From: Streptomyces sp. NBC_00582 | GTDB lineage: Bacteria > Actinomycetota > Actinomycetes > Streptomycetales > Streptomycetaceae | Length of the DNA: 64,000 nt | Assembly (NCBI RefSeq): GCF_036345155.1 | Contig: NZ_CP107772.1 | Coordinates: 3,968,001 to 4,032,000, forward strand | Direction: 5' to 3' | Shown: in pieces, positions 19,011 through 27,239 of the stretch | Layout of the letters: every line of letters begins with the position of its first letter | How positions within the stretch are numbered: position 1 is the stretch's first letter | Program-made: the position numbers and the translations under genes | Notes under the pieces: generated by a model | What the model saw: the letters and a program-made list of their open reading frames with translations, nothing else | Told to the model about the DNA's origin: nothing | Database searches by the model: none

Positions 19011-19017
19011 CGAGGCT

Positions 19018-19665
19018 TTACCCGAGTGACCCGGTCCACTTCACCACCGCGTCCGTGACGATTCCCACGGCTTCCTCCTGACCGATCTCCGCCCGCTTCG
19101 GCACGGCGAAGCCGTGATCGCCGTACGGCACCTCGACGATCTCGTACGCCCCCTCGGGGAACTCCTCGGGCCGTCCGAAGGTGTCGTTGCCGCCCTGTAC
19201 GACGAGTGTCGGCACCCCCGCGCCGAGCAGTTCGTCGGCGCGGGACCGCTCCGGCCTGCCCGGCGGGTGCAGCGGGAAGCCGAGCGCGAGGACGGCGTGG
19301 GCGCCGAGCTCGACCGCCGTACGGCAGGCCACGCGCGCGCCGGCGCTGCGTCCGCCGGAGATCACGGGGAGGCCGGGTGCCGCGACGGCGGGCCAGATCC
19401 CGCGCCAGCCCACGTCGAGGGTCTTCGGGGCGGGCGCGACCTTCTTGCCGGCGACCCGCCAGGGCTGCTCGACGAGCGCGACGGTGACGCCGTGGTCCGG
19501 CAGCACCCGGGCCAGCGCCCTCAGGTCCCGGGCCTCGATGCCGCCTCCGGCGCCATGGCTCGCCGCGAGGACCAGCCGAGGCCTGTCGGCCTTGTGCCAG
19601 GTGATGCGGGCGTCGCCCGCCTCCGTGGAGACGATCCGGGTACTCACGTCTGACTGGGTGCTCAC
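19018..19665 (-). CDS. alpha/beta-hydrolase family protein
   Basis: This 215-residue protein has an alpha/beta-hydrolase layout: an oxyanion-hole region SHGAGGG near residue 38, the nucleophile elbow GGRSAGARVA near residue 105, a late acidic-strand region VVQGGNDTFG, and the His in YGDHGF near residue 187. It belongs to the short KANL3/TEX30-like group of hydrolases; the substrate is unknown. The GTG start at 19665 lies one base past the stop of the SRAP gene upstream, so the two form an operon; a second GTG six codons in is possible. The sigR promoter begins just after its stop. Confidence 0.8.
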   Translation of the reverse strand: MSTQSDVSTRIVSTEAGDARITWHKADRPRLVLAASHGAGGGIEARDLRALARVLPDHGVTVALVEQPWRVAGKKVAPAPKTLDVGWRGIWPAVAAPGLPVISGGRSAGARVACRTAVELGAHAVLALGFPLHPPGRPERSRADELLGAGVPTLVVQGGNDTFGRPEEFPEGAYEIVEVPYGDHGFAVPKRAEIGQEEAVGIVTDAVVKWTGSLG

Positions 19666-19666
19666 G

Positions 19667-20482
19667 TCAGAAGAGTGTGCCCTCTTCGGGCCCCTCCAGC
19701 TCCTTCAGCAGCTCCGGGCTGTTGTTGCGGACGTTGCTGACGGCCGTGGACACCGGGTAGGCGCGCATCAGCCCGGCCGGCGGGGGCTCCAGCAGGGAGC
19801 GCAGGTCCTCGGCGTCGGTACGGGCCGGGTCGAGCCAGGCGTCCCAGCGGTCCGGGGTGAGCATCAGGGGCATCCGGGGGTGGATCTCGGCGAGCGCGTG
19901 GGGGCCCTCGGCGGGGGCCACGGCGAGCGGGGTCGTCTCGGCCTCCGTGGTGATCACCGAGCAGGTCACCCACCAGGCCCGCGGATGGTCGTCGGGCAGG
20001 GTCCGGTCCCGCCAGAACTCGTACAGCCCGGCCATCGCGAACACCGACCCGTCCGCCGGGAGCACGAAGTACGGCTGCTTGCGCGGCCGCTTCTTCTTCC
20101 CCTCGACCTCCAGGTCGCGCTCCTCCTTGGCGGTGACCCACTCGTAGTAGCCGTCGGCGGGCAGGATGCACCGGCGGGAGGTGAAGGCGCGACGGTACGA
20201 CGGCTTCTCGTGGACGGTCTCGGCGCGCGCGTTGATCATCCGGGCGCCGCCCTCGGGCGACTTGGCCCAGGACGGCACGAGTCCCCACTTCAGCTTGCGG
20301 AGCTGCCGAACCGGGCGGCGGTCGTCGGCGTCTTTCACCGGACGGTCGAGGACGGCGTAGACCTCCTTGGTCGGCGCCACGTTGTAGTCGGGTTCGAGGG
20401 TCTCCTCGGGCTCCCACCGCTCGATTTCAAAGACTCCTGCGAGATCCTCGGGCCTGCGACTCGCTGCATACCGTCCGCACAT
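19667..20482 (-). CDS. SRAP (HMCES/YedK, DUF159) abasic-site DNA-protein crosslink protein
   Basis: This 271-residue SRAP-domain protein shields abasic sites in single-stranded DNA by forming a thiazolidine crosslink through Cys2. The start must therefore be the ATG at 20482 (MCGRYAASRR), which places the catalytic Cys at position 2 after Met removal; the longer frame is excluded on this ground. Conserved active-site residues are visible: N34 in YNVAPT, E114 in GYYEW and the His of IHPRMP. A Lys/Arg-rich insertion (EGKKKRPRKQP) lies in the middle. It overlaps nothing but abuts the hydrolase gene and is divergent from the M50 gene 50 bases away. Confidence 0.92.
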   Translation of the reverse strand: MCGRYAASRRPEDLAGVFEIERWEPEETLEPDYNVAPTKEVYAVLDRPVKDADDRRPVRQLRKLKWGLVPSWAKSPEGGARMINARAETVHEKPSYRRAFTSRRCILPADGYYEWVTAKEERDLEVEGKKKRPRKQPYFVLPADGSVFAMAGLYEFWRDRTLPDDHPRAWWVTCSVITTEAETTPLAVAPAEGPHALAEIHPRMPLMLTPDRWDAWLDPARTDAEDLRSLLEPPPAGLMRAYPVSTAVSNVRNNSPELLKELEGPEEGTLF

Positions 20483-20532
20483 ACGTGCCACACTGCCAGA
20501 CTCGACACGACCATAGGGAGCCACCGCCGAAC

Positions 20533-21255
20533 ATGGAGAGCATCGCCGCCCTAGCGCTGCCCGACCTGTGGGACCGTCTCGTCGGCACCCAGCCCGACCC
20601 CGATCTGTGGGTGGTGATCGCGACGGCGGTCGCGGCCCTCGCGGTCGTCGTCCCGCACAGTCTGTGGCGGATATCGCGCAACGCGATCACGATCGCCCAC
20701 GAGGGCGGCCACGGCCTGGTCGCCCTGTTGACGGGCCGCCAGCTGACCGGGATACGGCTGCACTCCGACACCAGCGGTCTGACGGTGAGCCGCGGCAAGC
20801 CCCACGGCCTCGGCATGATCCTCACGGCGGCGGCCGGCTACACCGCTCCCCCGCTCCTCGGTCTCGGCGGCGCGGCCCTCCTCGGCGCCGGCCGCATCAC
20901 CCTCCTGCTGTGGGTGGCGACGGCCCTGCTGGTCGCGATGCTGGTGATGATCCGCAACGCCTACGGCGCCCTGACGGTCGTCCTGACCGGCGGCACCTTC
21001 CTCCTGGTCTCCTGGCTGGCGGGCCCCCAGGTCCAGGCCGCCTTCGCCTACGCGGTGGTGTGGTTCCTGCTGCTGGGGGGCGTGCGCCCGGCGTTCGAGC
21101 TCCAGGTGAAGCGCCGGCGGGGCGGCGCGGGCGACTCGGACGCGGACCAGCTCTCCCGCTTGACGCATGTCCCGGCGGGGCTCTGGCTGTTCCTGTTCCA
21201 CGTCGTGTCGCTGTGCTCGCTGATGGGCGGGGGCAGGTGGCTCCTCGAGATGTGA
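20533..21255 (+). CDS. M50-family membrane metallopeptidase
   Basis: This 240-residue integral membrane protein has about six hydrophobic segments. The zinc motif H56-E-G-G-H60 (IAHEGGHGLVALLTG) sits at the end of the first helices, and a polar loop (SDTSGLTVSRGKPHG) follows. It is a site-2-protease-like enzyme of the small actinobacterial M50 group, which would cut substrates within or near the membrane. No PDZ domain is present. The ATG at 20533 starts MESIAALALPD. The substrate is unknown. It is followed by an intergenic repeat and aroA. Confidence 0.82.
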   Translation: MESIAALALPDLWDRLVGTQPDPDLWVVIATAVAALAVVVPHSLWRISRNAITIAHEGGHGLVALLTGRQLTGIRLHSDTSGLTVSRGKPHGLGMILTAAAGYTAPPLLGLGGAALLGAGRITLLLWVATALLVAMLVMIRNAYGALTVVLTGGTFLLVSWLAGPQVQAAFAYAVVWFLLLGGVRPAFELQVKRRRGGAGDSDADQLSRLTHVPAGLWLFLFHVVSLCSLMGGGRWLLEM

Positions 21256-21270
21256 AGCCAATCTGTTCTC

Positions 21271-21340
21271 AAGGGGCGCGGGGCTCTGCCGATATGCGGC
21301 TCCGCAGCGGGGCGCGACCAGCCACGACGGCGCCGCACCC
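21271..21340. repeat. interspersed Streptomyces intergenic repeat, copy 3
   Basis: AAGGGGCGCGGGGCTCT, the GCGGCTCCGCAGC core and GGGGCGCGACCAGCC repeat the pattern of copies 1 and 2. It lies between the M50 gene and aroA. Confidence 0.7.
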
Positions 21341-21364
21341 GCCCACCGGCACTAAAGTGACCCC

Positions 21365-22672
21365 ATGCCCACAACCCCCGCCCTCTGGCCCGCCCCCACC
21401 GCGAGCGAGGCCGTCGACGCGACGGTCCACGTGCCGGGGTCCAAGTCGGTCACGAACCGCGCCCTCGTCCTCGCCGCCCTCGCCTCGGAGCCCGGCTGGC
21501 TGCGCCGCCCCCTCCGCTCCCGCGACACGCTGCTGATGGCCGAGGCCCTGCGCACGATGGGCATCGAGATCGAAGAGGGCGTGGGCCCCGACGGCACCGG
21601 CGAGGCCTGGCGCGTGCTCCCCGCGGGCCTGCACGGCCCGGCCACGGTGGACGTCGGCAACGCGGGCACGGTCATGCGTTTCCTCCCTCCGGTCGCCGCC
21701 CTCGCCGACGGCCCCGTCCGCTTCGACGGCGATCCCCGCTCGTACGAGCGCCCCCTGCACGGCGTCATCGACGCGCTGCGCGTCCTCGGGGCCCGGATCG
21801 ACGACGACGGCCGGGGCGCGCTGCCCCTGACGGTGCACGGCTCGGGCGCGCTGGACGGCGGCCCGGTGGAGATCGACGCGTCCTCGTCCTCGCAGTTCGT
21901 GTCGGCGCTGCTGCTGTCCGCGCCCCGCTTCAACCAGGGCGTCGAGGTCCGCCACATCGGCTCGACGCTCCCCTCCCTCCCGCACATCCGGATGACGGTG
22001 GACATGCTGCGCGCGGTGGGCGCCCAGGTGGACACCCCGGAGTCGGGCGGCGAGCCGAACGTCTGGCGGGTCACGCCGGGCGCGCTGCTGGGCCGGGACC
22101 TGACGATCGAGCCGGACCTGTCGAACGCGCAGCCGTTCCTTGCGGCGGCGCTGGTGACGGGGGGCCGGGTGCTGATCCCTGACTGGCCGGCCCGGACCAC
22201 CCAACCGGGTGACCGGCTGCGGGAGATCTTCACCGAGATGGGCGGCTCCTGCGAGCTCACCGACTACGGACTGGTCCTCACCGGCTCGGGCGCGATCCAC
22301 GGCGTCGACGTCGACCTGGGGGACGTCGGCGAGCTGACCCCGGGCGTCGCGGCGGTCGCCGCCCTCGCGGACTCCCCGTCCACCCTGCGGGGCGTGGCCC
22401 ATCTGCGGCTGCACGAGACGGACCGGCTGGCCGCGCTCACCAAGGAGATCAACGAGCTCGGCGGCGATGTCACGGAGACGGCCGACGGGCTGCACATCCG
22501 CCCGCGCCCGCTGCACGGCGGGACCTTCCGCACGTACGACGACCACCGCATGGCGACCGCCGGTGCGATCATCGGCCTGGCCGTGGCGGGTATCCGGATC
22601 GAGAACGTGGCGACGACGGCGAAGACCCTGCCGGACTTCCCCGATCTGTGGACCGGGATGCTCGGGGTATAG
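21365..22672 (+). CDS. aroA: 3-phosphoshikimate 1-carboxyvinyltransferase (EPSP synthase)
   Basis: This 435-residue protein is the sixth enzyme of the shikimate pathway, joining shikimate-3-phosphate with phosphoenolpyruvate. Family motifs are present: [16 protein letters not shown] near residues 23-38 (substrate Lys), [13 protein letters not shown] (the NAGT loop), [12 protein letters not shown], and [14 protein letters not shown] near the C terminus. Full length for the family. The ATG at 21365 starts [11 protein letters not shown]. The next gene, rsgA, begins 18 bases after the stop, so the two are likely co-transcribed. Confidence 0.96.
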   Translation: MPTTPALWPAPTASEAVDATVHVPGSKSVTNRALVLAALASEPGWLRRPLRSRDTLLMAEALRTMGIEIEEGVGPDGTGEAWRVLPAGLHGPATVDVGNAGTVMRFLPPVAALADGPVRFDGDPRSYERPLHGVIDALRVLGARIDDDGRGALPLTVHGSGALDGGPVEIDASSSSQFVSALLLSAPRFNQGVEVRHIGSTLPSLPHIRMTVDMLRAVGAQVDTPESGGEPNVWRVTPGALLGRDLTIEPDLSNAQPFLAAALVTGGRVLIPDWPARTTQPGDRLREIFTEMGGSCELTDYGLVLTGSGAIHGVDVDLGDVGELTPGVAAVAALADSPSTLRGVAHLRLHETDRLAALTKEINELGGDVTETADGLHIRPRPLHGGTFRTYDDHRMATAGAIIGLAVAGIRIENVATTAKTLPDFPDLWTGMLGV

Positions 22673-22690
22673 GGACGGCGGGACACAGGC

Positions 22691-23701
22691 ATGCGCCGCT
22701 ACGGCAAGCACACCGACGAGGACGACATCCGCTCGCGCCCCAACCGGAAGGGCAACCGGCCTCGTACGCACATCCGCCCCAAGCACGAGGACGCCGCCGG
22801 GGGCATGGTCCTCACCGTCGACCGGGGCCGGCTGACCTGTCTGGTCGAGGACCGGATCGTGGTCGCGATGAAGGCCCGTGAGCTGGGCCGCAAGGCGGCG
22901 GTCGTGGGCGACCGGGTCGCCCTGGTCGGCGATCTGTCCGGCACGAAGGACACCCTGGCCCGGATCGTCCGCATCGAGGAGCGCACCTCGGTGCTGCGTC
23001 GTACCGCGGACGACGACGACCCCTTCGAGCGGGTGGTGGTCGCCAACGCCGACCAGCTCGCCGTCGTCACGGCCCTCGCCGACCCCGAACCGCGCCCCCG
23101 GCTGATCGACCGCTGTCTGGTCGCGGCCTACGACGGCGGACTGACCCCGCTTCTCGTCATGACGAAGTCGGACCTGGCGTCCCCGGACAAGCTCCTGGAG
23201 CTGTACGGCAGTCTCGACATCCCGTACGTCGTCACCAGCCGCGAGGAACTGGAGAACGGCGACGCGGCCGACCGGGTGCGCGAGCTGCTGGCCGGACGGA
23301 TCACAGCGTTCGTCGGCCACTCGGGCGTCGGCAAGACGACCCTGGTGAACGCGCTGGTACCGGAGGAGCGGCGGCGGGTGACCGGCCATGTCAACGCGGT
23401 GACCGGACGCGGCCGGCACACCACGACCTCGGCGCTGGCCCTGCCGCTGGCGGGCACGGACGACTGGGTGATCGACACCCCGGGCGTCCGGTCCTTCGGG
23501 CTGCACCACGTCGATCCGTCCCGGGTGATCCACGCCTTCCCCGACCTGGAACCGGGCACGGCCGGCTGCCCGCGCGCGTGCAGTCACGACGAGCCGGACT
23601 GCGCGCTCGACGAGTGGGTGGCGGAGGGCCACGCGGATCCGGCCCGGCTGTACTCGCTGCGCCGGCTGCTGTCGACACGGGAGCGGACGGAAGGCGACTG
23701 A
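22691..23701 (+). CDS. rsgA: small ribosomal subunit biogenesis GTPase RsgA
   Basis: This 336-residue circularly permuted GTPase assists late 30S subunit maturation. An N-terminal OB-like domain (to about residue 110) is followed by the permuted G motifs: the TKSDL (G4), GHSGVGKTTLVNAL (G1 P-loop) and DTPGVRSFGL (G3). The C-terminal zinc-binding module is visible as CPRACSHDEPDCAL. The protein acts in the cytoplasm on the ribosome. It lies 18 bases downstream of aroA on the same strand. Confidence 0.93.
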   Translation: MRRYGKHTDEDDIRSRPNRKGNRPRTHIRPKHEDAAGGMVLTVDRGRLTCLVEDRIVVAMKARELGRKAAVVGDRVALVGDLSGTKDTLARIVRIEERTSVLRRTADDDDPFERVVVANADQLAVVTALADPEPRPRLIDRCLVAAYDGGLTPLLVMTKSDLASPDKLLELYGSLDIPYVVTSREELENGDAADRVRELLAGRITAFVGHSGVGKTTLVNALVPEERRRVTGHVNAVTGRGRHTTTSALALPLAGTDDWVIDTPGVRSFGLHHVDPSRVIHAFPDLEPGTAGCPRACSHDEPDCALDEWVAEGHADPARLYSLRRLLSTRERTEGD

Positions 23702-23788
23702 CCTCCGCGTTGTTTGTGGGGCGGTGTGGCCGGTAAGTGCATAATCGCACCGAGCCGGAACCGGGCCGGACAAACGGGAGGACCGCAC

Positions 23789-24112
23789 ATGGCGTGGCTG
23801 CTGGTCATCGTGGCCGGGTTGCTCGAGACCGGTTTCGCCGTCTGCCTGAAGCTGTCCCACGGTTTCACCCGGCTGTGGCCCACCATCGCCTTCTGCGCGT
23901 TCGCCCTCGGCAGCTTCGGTCTGCTGACGCTCTCCCTGAAGAAGCTGGACGTGGGCCCGGCGTACGCGGTGTGGACCGGCATCGGCGCGGCGGGCACCGC
24001 GATCTACGGCATGGTCTTCCTCGGGGACCTGGTGTCCACCCTGAAGATCGTCTCGATCAGCCTGGTGATCGCCGGGGTGATCGGGCTGCAGCTGTCGGGC
24101 TCCGCCCACTGA
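23789..24112 (+). CDS. SMR-family exporter of the Gdx/SugE type
   Basis: This 107-residue protein has four membrane helices. The essential glutamate is E13 in the first helix (AGLLETGFAVCLKLSHGF), and AYAVWTGIGAAG in helix 3 is the SMR signature. The first-helix sequence with HGFTRL matches the Gdx/SugE branch (guanidinium exporters) better than the EmrE branch; it acts as a homodimer exchanging substrate for protons. The ATG at 23789 follows GGGAGG by 7 bases. I looked for a guanidine riboswitch in the 87-base gap upstream and found none. It is convergent with the TetR gene six bases away. Confidence 0.85.
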   Translation: MAWLLVIVAGLLETGFAVCLKLSHGFTRLWPTIAFCAFALGSFGLLTLSLKKLDVGPAYAVWTGIGAAGTAIYGMVFLGDLVSTLKIVSISLVIAGVIGLQLSGSAH

Positions 24113-24117
24113 CCGGT

Positions 24118-24720
24118 CTACGGCCGCTGCAGCACCCCCCGCACCAGCTCCGCCACCCCGCCCTCCCCCGCCGGCGGGGCCGCCACGCAGGACAGGGCGA
24201 GCCGGACGGCGAGTTCGCAGGCGCGGGCCAGCTCGGTGGCGTCCGCGCGGGTCGCGCCGGGACCGCCGAGCACGGCGACCGCCCGGTCCCGCACGGCGGT
24301 GATGAGATCGCCGGGCGAGGGCAGCGGCCCGTCCGCCCGCCGCTGCGCCGGCACGGCGGAGGAGGACGGCACCGCCGAGAGCGTGGGCGCGGGCAGGCGT
24401 TCGCTCCAGCAGCCGGTGAGCAGGGCCCGTACGAGCGCGTTGTCCCGGGCGGCGGAGAAGGTCCACTCGGCGGCGGCGACCAGCCGCTCGCGGGCGTCGC
24501 CGTGGACGGCCAGCGCCCGCTCGATCCCGGCGAGGTACGCGTCGGCCTCCCGCCGCACCAGCGCTCTGGCCAGCCCCTCCTTGCTGCCGAACTCGTTGTA
24601 GAGCGTCTGCCGGGACACCGCGGCGGTCACCGCGACGTCCACCATCCGCACCGCGGACCACGGCCGCAGGGCGAGCGCCGCGTAGGCGGCGTCCAGCAGG
24701 GATTCCCGCGCTGCAGGCAT
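24118..24720 (-). CDS. TetR-family transcriptional regulator
   Basis: This 200-residue protein has an N-terminal TetR DNA-binding domain: SLLDAAYAALALRPWSAV leading into the helix-turn-helix VTAAVSRQTLYNEFGSKEGL (about residues 28-47). The C-terminal ligand domain has low similarity to anything I recognise and contains a Pro/Ser-rich loop. Of two adjacent ATGs the second (24720) is better spaced from GGGAGG. The gene is convergent with the SMR exporter gene, and its own upstream region is shared with hisN; it may repress either neighbour, but no operator was identified. Confidence 0.85.
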   Translation of the reverse strand: MPAARESLLDAAYAALALRPWSAVRMVDVAVTAAVSRQTLYNEFGSKEGLARALVRREADAYLAGIERALAVHGDARERLVAAAEWTFSAARDNALVRALLTGCWSERLPAPTLSAVPSSSAVPAQRRADGPLPSPGDLITAVRDRAVAVLGGPGATRADATELARACELAVRLALSCVAAPPAGEGGVAELVRGVLQRP

Positions 24721-24890
24721 CATCGCCTCCCGGGGCGAGCGGATGCTGCCAGAGTTGACGCGCACGGGGGCACTGTCAAGGGTCCGCGGGGGCGGCCGAC
24801 GGCTCCCGGCCGGTTCCCGCAGATCGGTTCCCGCAGGCGCAGGGCTGTCCCCTGTGGCCTCGCCCGACCCGGCCGGATACCGTTCGTCCC

Positions 24891-25691
24891 ATGCCGGACT
24901 ACCTCGACGATCTCCGTCTCGCGCACGTCCTCGCGGACGCCGCCGACGCCGCCACCATGGACCGTTTCAAGGCCCTCGACCTCAAGGTCGAGACCAAACC
25001 GGACATGACCCCGGTGAGCGAGGCCGACAAGGCCGCCGAGGAACTGATCCGCGGCCAGCTCCAGCGCGCCCGGCCCCGGGACGCGATCCTCGGCGAGGAG
25101 TACGGCCTGGAGGGCACGGGCCCGCGCCGCTGGGTGATCGACCCGATCGACGGCACCAAGAACTACGTCCGCGGCGTGCCCGTGTGGGCGACCCTGATCT
25201 CGCTGATGGAGGCGGGCGAGGGCGGCTACCAGCCGGTCGTCGGCGTCGTCTCCGCCCCGGCGCTGGGCCGCCGCTGGTGGGCGGCGAAGGGGCACGGCGC
25301 CTACAGCGGCCGCAGCCTGGCCTCCGCGACCCGGCTGCACGTCTCCAAGGTCGCGAAGCTGTCCGACGCCTCCTTCGCGTACTCCTCGCTCACCGGCTGG
25401 GAGGAGCGCGGCCGGCTGAACGGCTTCCTCGACCTGACCCGCGAGGTGTGGCGCACGCGCGCGTACGGCGACTTCTGGCCGTACATGATGGTCGCCGAGG
25501 GGTCGGTGGACCTGTGTGCCGAGCCGGAGCTGTCCCTGTGGGACATGGCGGCCAACGCGATCGTGGTGACGGAGGCGGGCGGCACCTTCACCGGCCTCGA
25601 CGGCCGCCCCGGCCCGCACAGCGGCAACGGCGCCGCGTCCAACGGCCTCCTCCACGAGGAGCTGCTGGGGTATCTCGGCGAACACGCCTGA
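24891..25691 (+). CDS. hisN: histidinol-phosphatase (inositol monophosphatase superfamily)
   Basis: This 266-residue Mg2+-dependent phosphatase of the IMPase fold carries out the penultimate step of histidine synthesis in actinobacteria. The metal-site motifs are visible: GEEYG (about residue 68), WVIDPIDGTKNYVRG (residues ~83-98) and LWDMAANAIVVTEAGG near residue 220. The ATG at 24891 starts MPDYLDDLRLAH. In S. coelicolor the orthologous gene in this position (SCO5208, from memory) is the histidinol-phosphatase, away from the main his operon. The alternative is a generic IMPase, which the position makes less likely. Confidence 0.9.
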   Translation: MPDYLDDLRLAHVLADAADAATMDRFKALDLKVETKPDMTPVSEADKAAEELIRGQLQRARPRDAILGEEYGLEGTGPRRWVIDPIDGTKNYVRGVPVWATLISLMEAGEGGYQPVVGVVSAPALGRRWWAAKGHGAYSGRSLASATRLHVSKVAKLSDASFAYSSLTGWEERGRLNGFLDLTREVWRTRAYGDFWPYMMVAEGSVDLCAEPELSLWDMAANAIVVTEAGGTFTGLDGRPGPHSGNGAASNGLLHEELLGYLGEHA

Positions 25692-25859
25692 CCGACACAT
25701 GTGAGCGCGCGCGCCCTCACTTGGTCGCGCGCGCCCTCTTGTTGACCCCCGCTTTACCTGAGACTCTGAAGGTCCCCCCACTTGTGAACTTGTGAATCAG
25801 TGCACGTGCGGGTACCCGTCCGCAGGGGGCACGGATTCCCGTAGGAGGTGGCTCCATCC

Positions 25860-26264
25860 ATGCTCGTCCCCATGCTCGTCCGAGACGCCATGAGCACGCT
25901 GGTCCTCACCATCGGCCCCGACCACACCCTCCGCCAGGCCGCCGCCCTGATGTCCGCCCGCCGCGTCGGCGCCGCCCTCGTCCTCGACCCGGACGCCGGG
26001 GGCATGGGCATCCTCACCGAACGGGACATCCTCAACTCCGTGGGCCTGGGCCAGGACCCGGACGCCGAACGCACCCACGCCCACACCACCAACAACGTGG
26101 TCTTCGCCGCTCCGACCTGGACCCTGGAGGAGGCGGCCCGGGCCATGGCCCACGGCGGCTTCCGCCATCTGATCGTCCTCGACGACGGCGAACCGGCCGG
26201 CATCGTCTCGGTCCGCGACATCATCCGCTGCTGGGCGCCGGCCCGGCAGACCGTGCCCGCCTGA
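25860..26264 (+). CDS. tandem CBS-domain protein
   Basis: This 134-residue stand-alone CBS pair (Bateman module) has domain 1 at about residues 8-62 (MSTLVLTIGPDHTLRQAA to GILTERDIL) and domain 2 at about 75-130 (VVFAAPTWTLEEAARAM to GIVSVRDIIRCW). Such modules bind adenine nucleotides or related ligands and regulate a partner, which is not apparent here. The ATG at 25860 follows AGGAGG by 12 bases; an ATG four codons in is the alternative. It precedes the fur-like gene on the same strand but has its own intergenic gap. Confidence 0.85.
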   Translation: MLVPMLVRDAMSTLVLTIGPDHTLRQAAALMSARRVGAALVLDPDAGGMGILTERDILNSVGLGQDPDAERTHAHTTNNVVFAAPTWTLEEAARAMAHGGFRHLIVLDDGEPAGIVSVRDIIRCWAPARQTVPA

Positions 26265-26300
26265 GCAGGGCGCCAGGCGCAGCATGGACAGCCCCGATCC

Positions 26301-26318
26301 TATAATGGACACTGTCTA
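26301..26318 (+). promoter_or_regulatory. -10 box and overlapping dyad upstream of the Fur-family gene
   Basis: A perfect TATAAT (26301-26306) runs into the 13-bp near-palindrome TGGACACTGTCTA (26306-26318), 66 bases before the start codon. A dyad over the transcription start is where a Fur-type repressor would bind its own promoter. I see no good -35 at 17 bp. Confidence 0.5.
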
Positions 26319-26384
26319 AGTCAGGGATGCCTCCAAAGTCACACCCGATCGGGAACTGTTCCCCCTGCTGTTAGGCTGGTGCCC

Positions 26385-26801
26385 ATGAGTGACCTTCTGG
26401 AACGGCTGCGTGGACGCGGATGGCGGATGACCGCGCAGCGACGCGTCGTGGCCGAGGTCCTCGACGGCGAACACGTCCATCTGACGGCCGACGAGGTGCA
26501 CGCCAGGGCGGTCGCCAAGCTGCCCGAGATCTCCCGGGCGACCGTCTACAACACGCTCGGTGAGCTGGTCTCCCTCGGCGAGGTGCTCGAGGTCGCGACC
26601 GACCGGCGCGCCAAGCGGTACGACCCCAACGCCCACCGCCCGCACCAGCACCTGGTCTGCGCCCGGTGCGGCGCCATCCGTGACGTCCACCCGACCGGCA
26701 ACCCGCTGGCCGACCTCCCCGACTCCGAGCGCTTCGGCTTCGCCGTCTCGGACGTCGAGGTGACCTACCGCGGCGTCTGCCCGAGCTGCGCGGCGGCCTA
26801 G
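26385..26801 (+). CDS. Fur-family regulator with PerR-like metal site
   Basis: This 138-residue protein has the winged-helix DNA-binding domain at about 1-80 (MTAQRRVVAEVL; ISRATVYNTLGEL) and the C-terminal dimer/metal domain. Structural zinc cysteines are present as CARC and CPSC. The regulatory site contains the HQH pair and, at the position where Fur has Glu, an Asp (AIRDVHP). That Asp is the hallmark of peroxide-sensing PerR, and in S. coelicolor the likely counterpart is CatR, though I am not certain of that match. The ATG at 26385 is preferred; a GTG two codons earlier is possible. Confidence 0.85.
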   Translation: MSDLLERLRGRGWRMTAQRRVVAEVLDGEHVHLTADEVHARAVAKLPEISRATVYNTLGELVSLGEVLEVATDRRAKRYDPNAHRPHQHLVCARCGAIRDVHPTGNPLADLPDSERFGFAVSDVEVTYRGVCPSCAAA

Positions 26802-26820
26802 CCGACCGTTCGCCCCGTCG

Positions 26821-26849
26821 AGCCCCGGCACCCCCATGGGTCCGGGGCT
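26821..26849 (+). terminator. terminator after the Fur-family gene
   Basis: Arms AGCCCCGG (26821-26828) and CCGGGGCT (26842-26849) with a 13-base loop lie 20 bases past the stop codon. Confidence 0.7.
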
Positions 26850-26990
26850 TCGCGCTGCCCGTGAACACGTACCTGGAGTCGACGCCTTCCCTCCACATGG
26901 ACTGGGCACAGGGAGTGACCTCGGGCACACCTCTGCCGGAGTCGCGCACGGGGGACCGACGGCTGTACGAGGAGGCCGTCGGACACGACT

Positions 26991-27022
26991 GAGGGCCGGA
27001 ATCCCTTGGAATTCCGGCCCTC
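26991..27022 (-). terminator. terminator downstream of the first initiator tRNA gene
   Basis: Perfect 12-bp stem GAGGGCCGGAAT (26991-27002) and ATTCCGGCCCTC (27011-27022) with an 8-base loop, 10 bases past the tRNA 3' end on the minus strand. Confidence 0.8.
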
Positions 27023-27031
27023 GGCCTTCAG

Positions 27032-27105
27032 TAGCGGGGACAGGATTTGAACCTGCGACCTCTGGGTTATGAGCCCAGCGAGCTACCGAGCTGCTCCACC
27101 CCGCG
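27032..27105 (-). tRNA. initiator tRNA-fMet (CAU), copy 1
   Basis: This is a 74-base cloverleaf on the minus strand beginning CGCGGGGTGGAGCAG. The anticodon loop reads CTCATAA on a stem with the three consecutive G-C pairs typical of initiator tRNA (CTGGG/CCCAG). Position 1 C faces U72, an unpaired end as in bacterial fMet tRNAs. The T-arm GTTCAAATC is standard, and CCA is not encoded. An identical gene is at 29353-29426. Confidence 0.95.
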
Positions 27106-27239
27106 TCGGTGAATGCAACGTTACGTGAAGGGTGAGGCCGGAGGCAAATCGCTTTTCTTGAGGTGGTTCTCTTTCCTGTCGAGACGGGCGGTGGGTGGGC
27201 GCAGGCCGGAGGTCCAGGGGGCCGAGCCCCCTGGCCTCG

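Noticed and set aside
23702..23788. Guanidine riboswitch upstream of the Gdx/SugE-like gene
   Set aside because: The gap is only 87 bases and lacks the paired ACGG-loop hairpins or other known guanidine aptamer cores.
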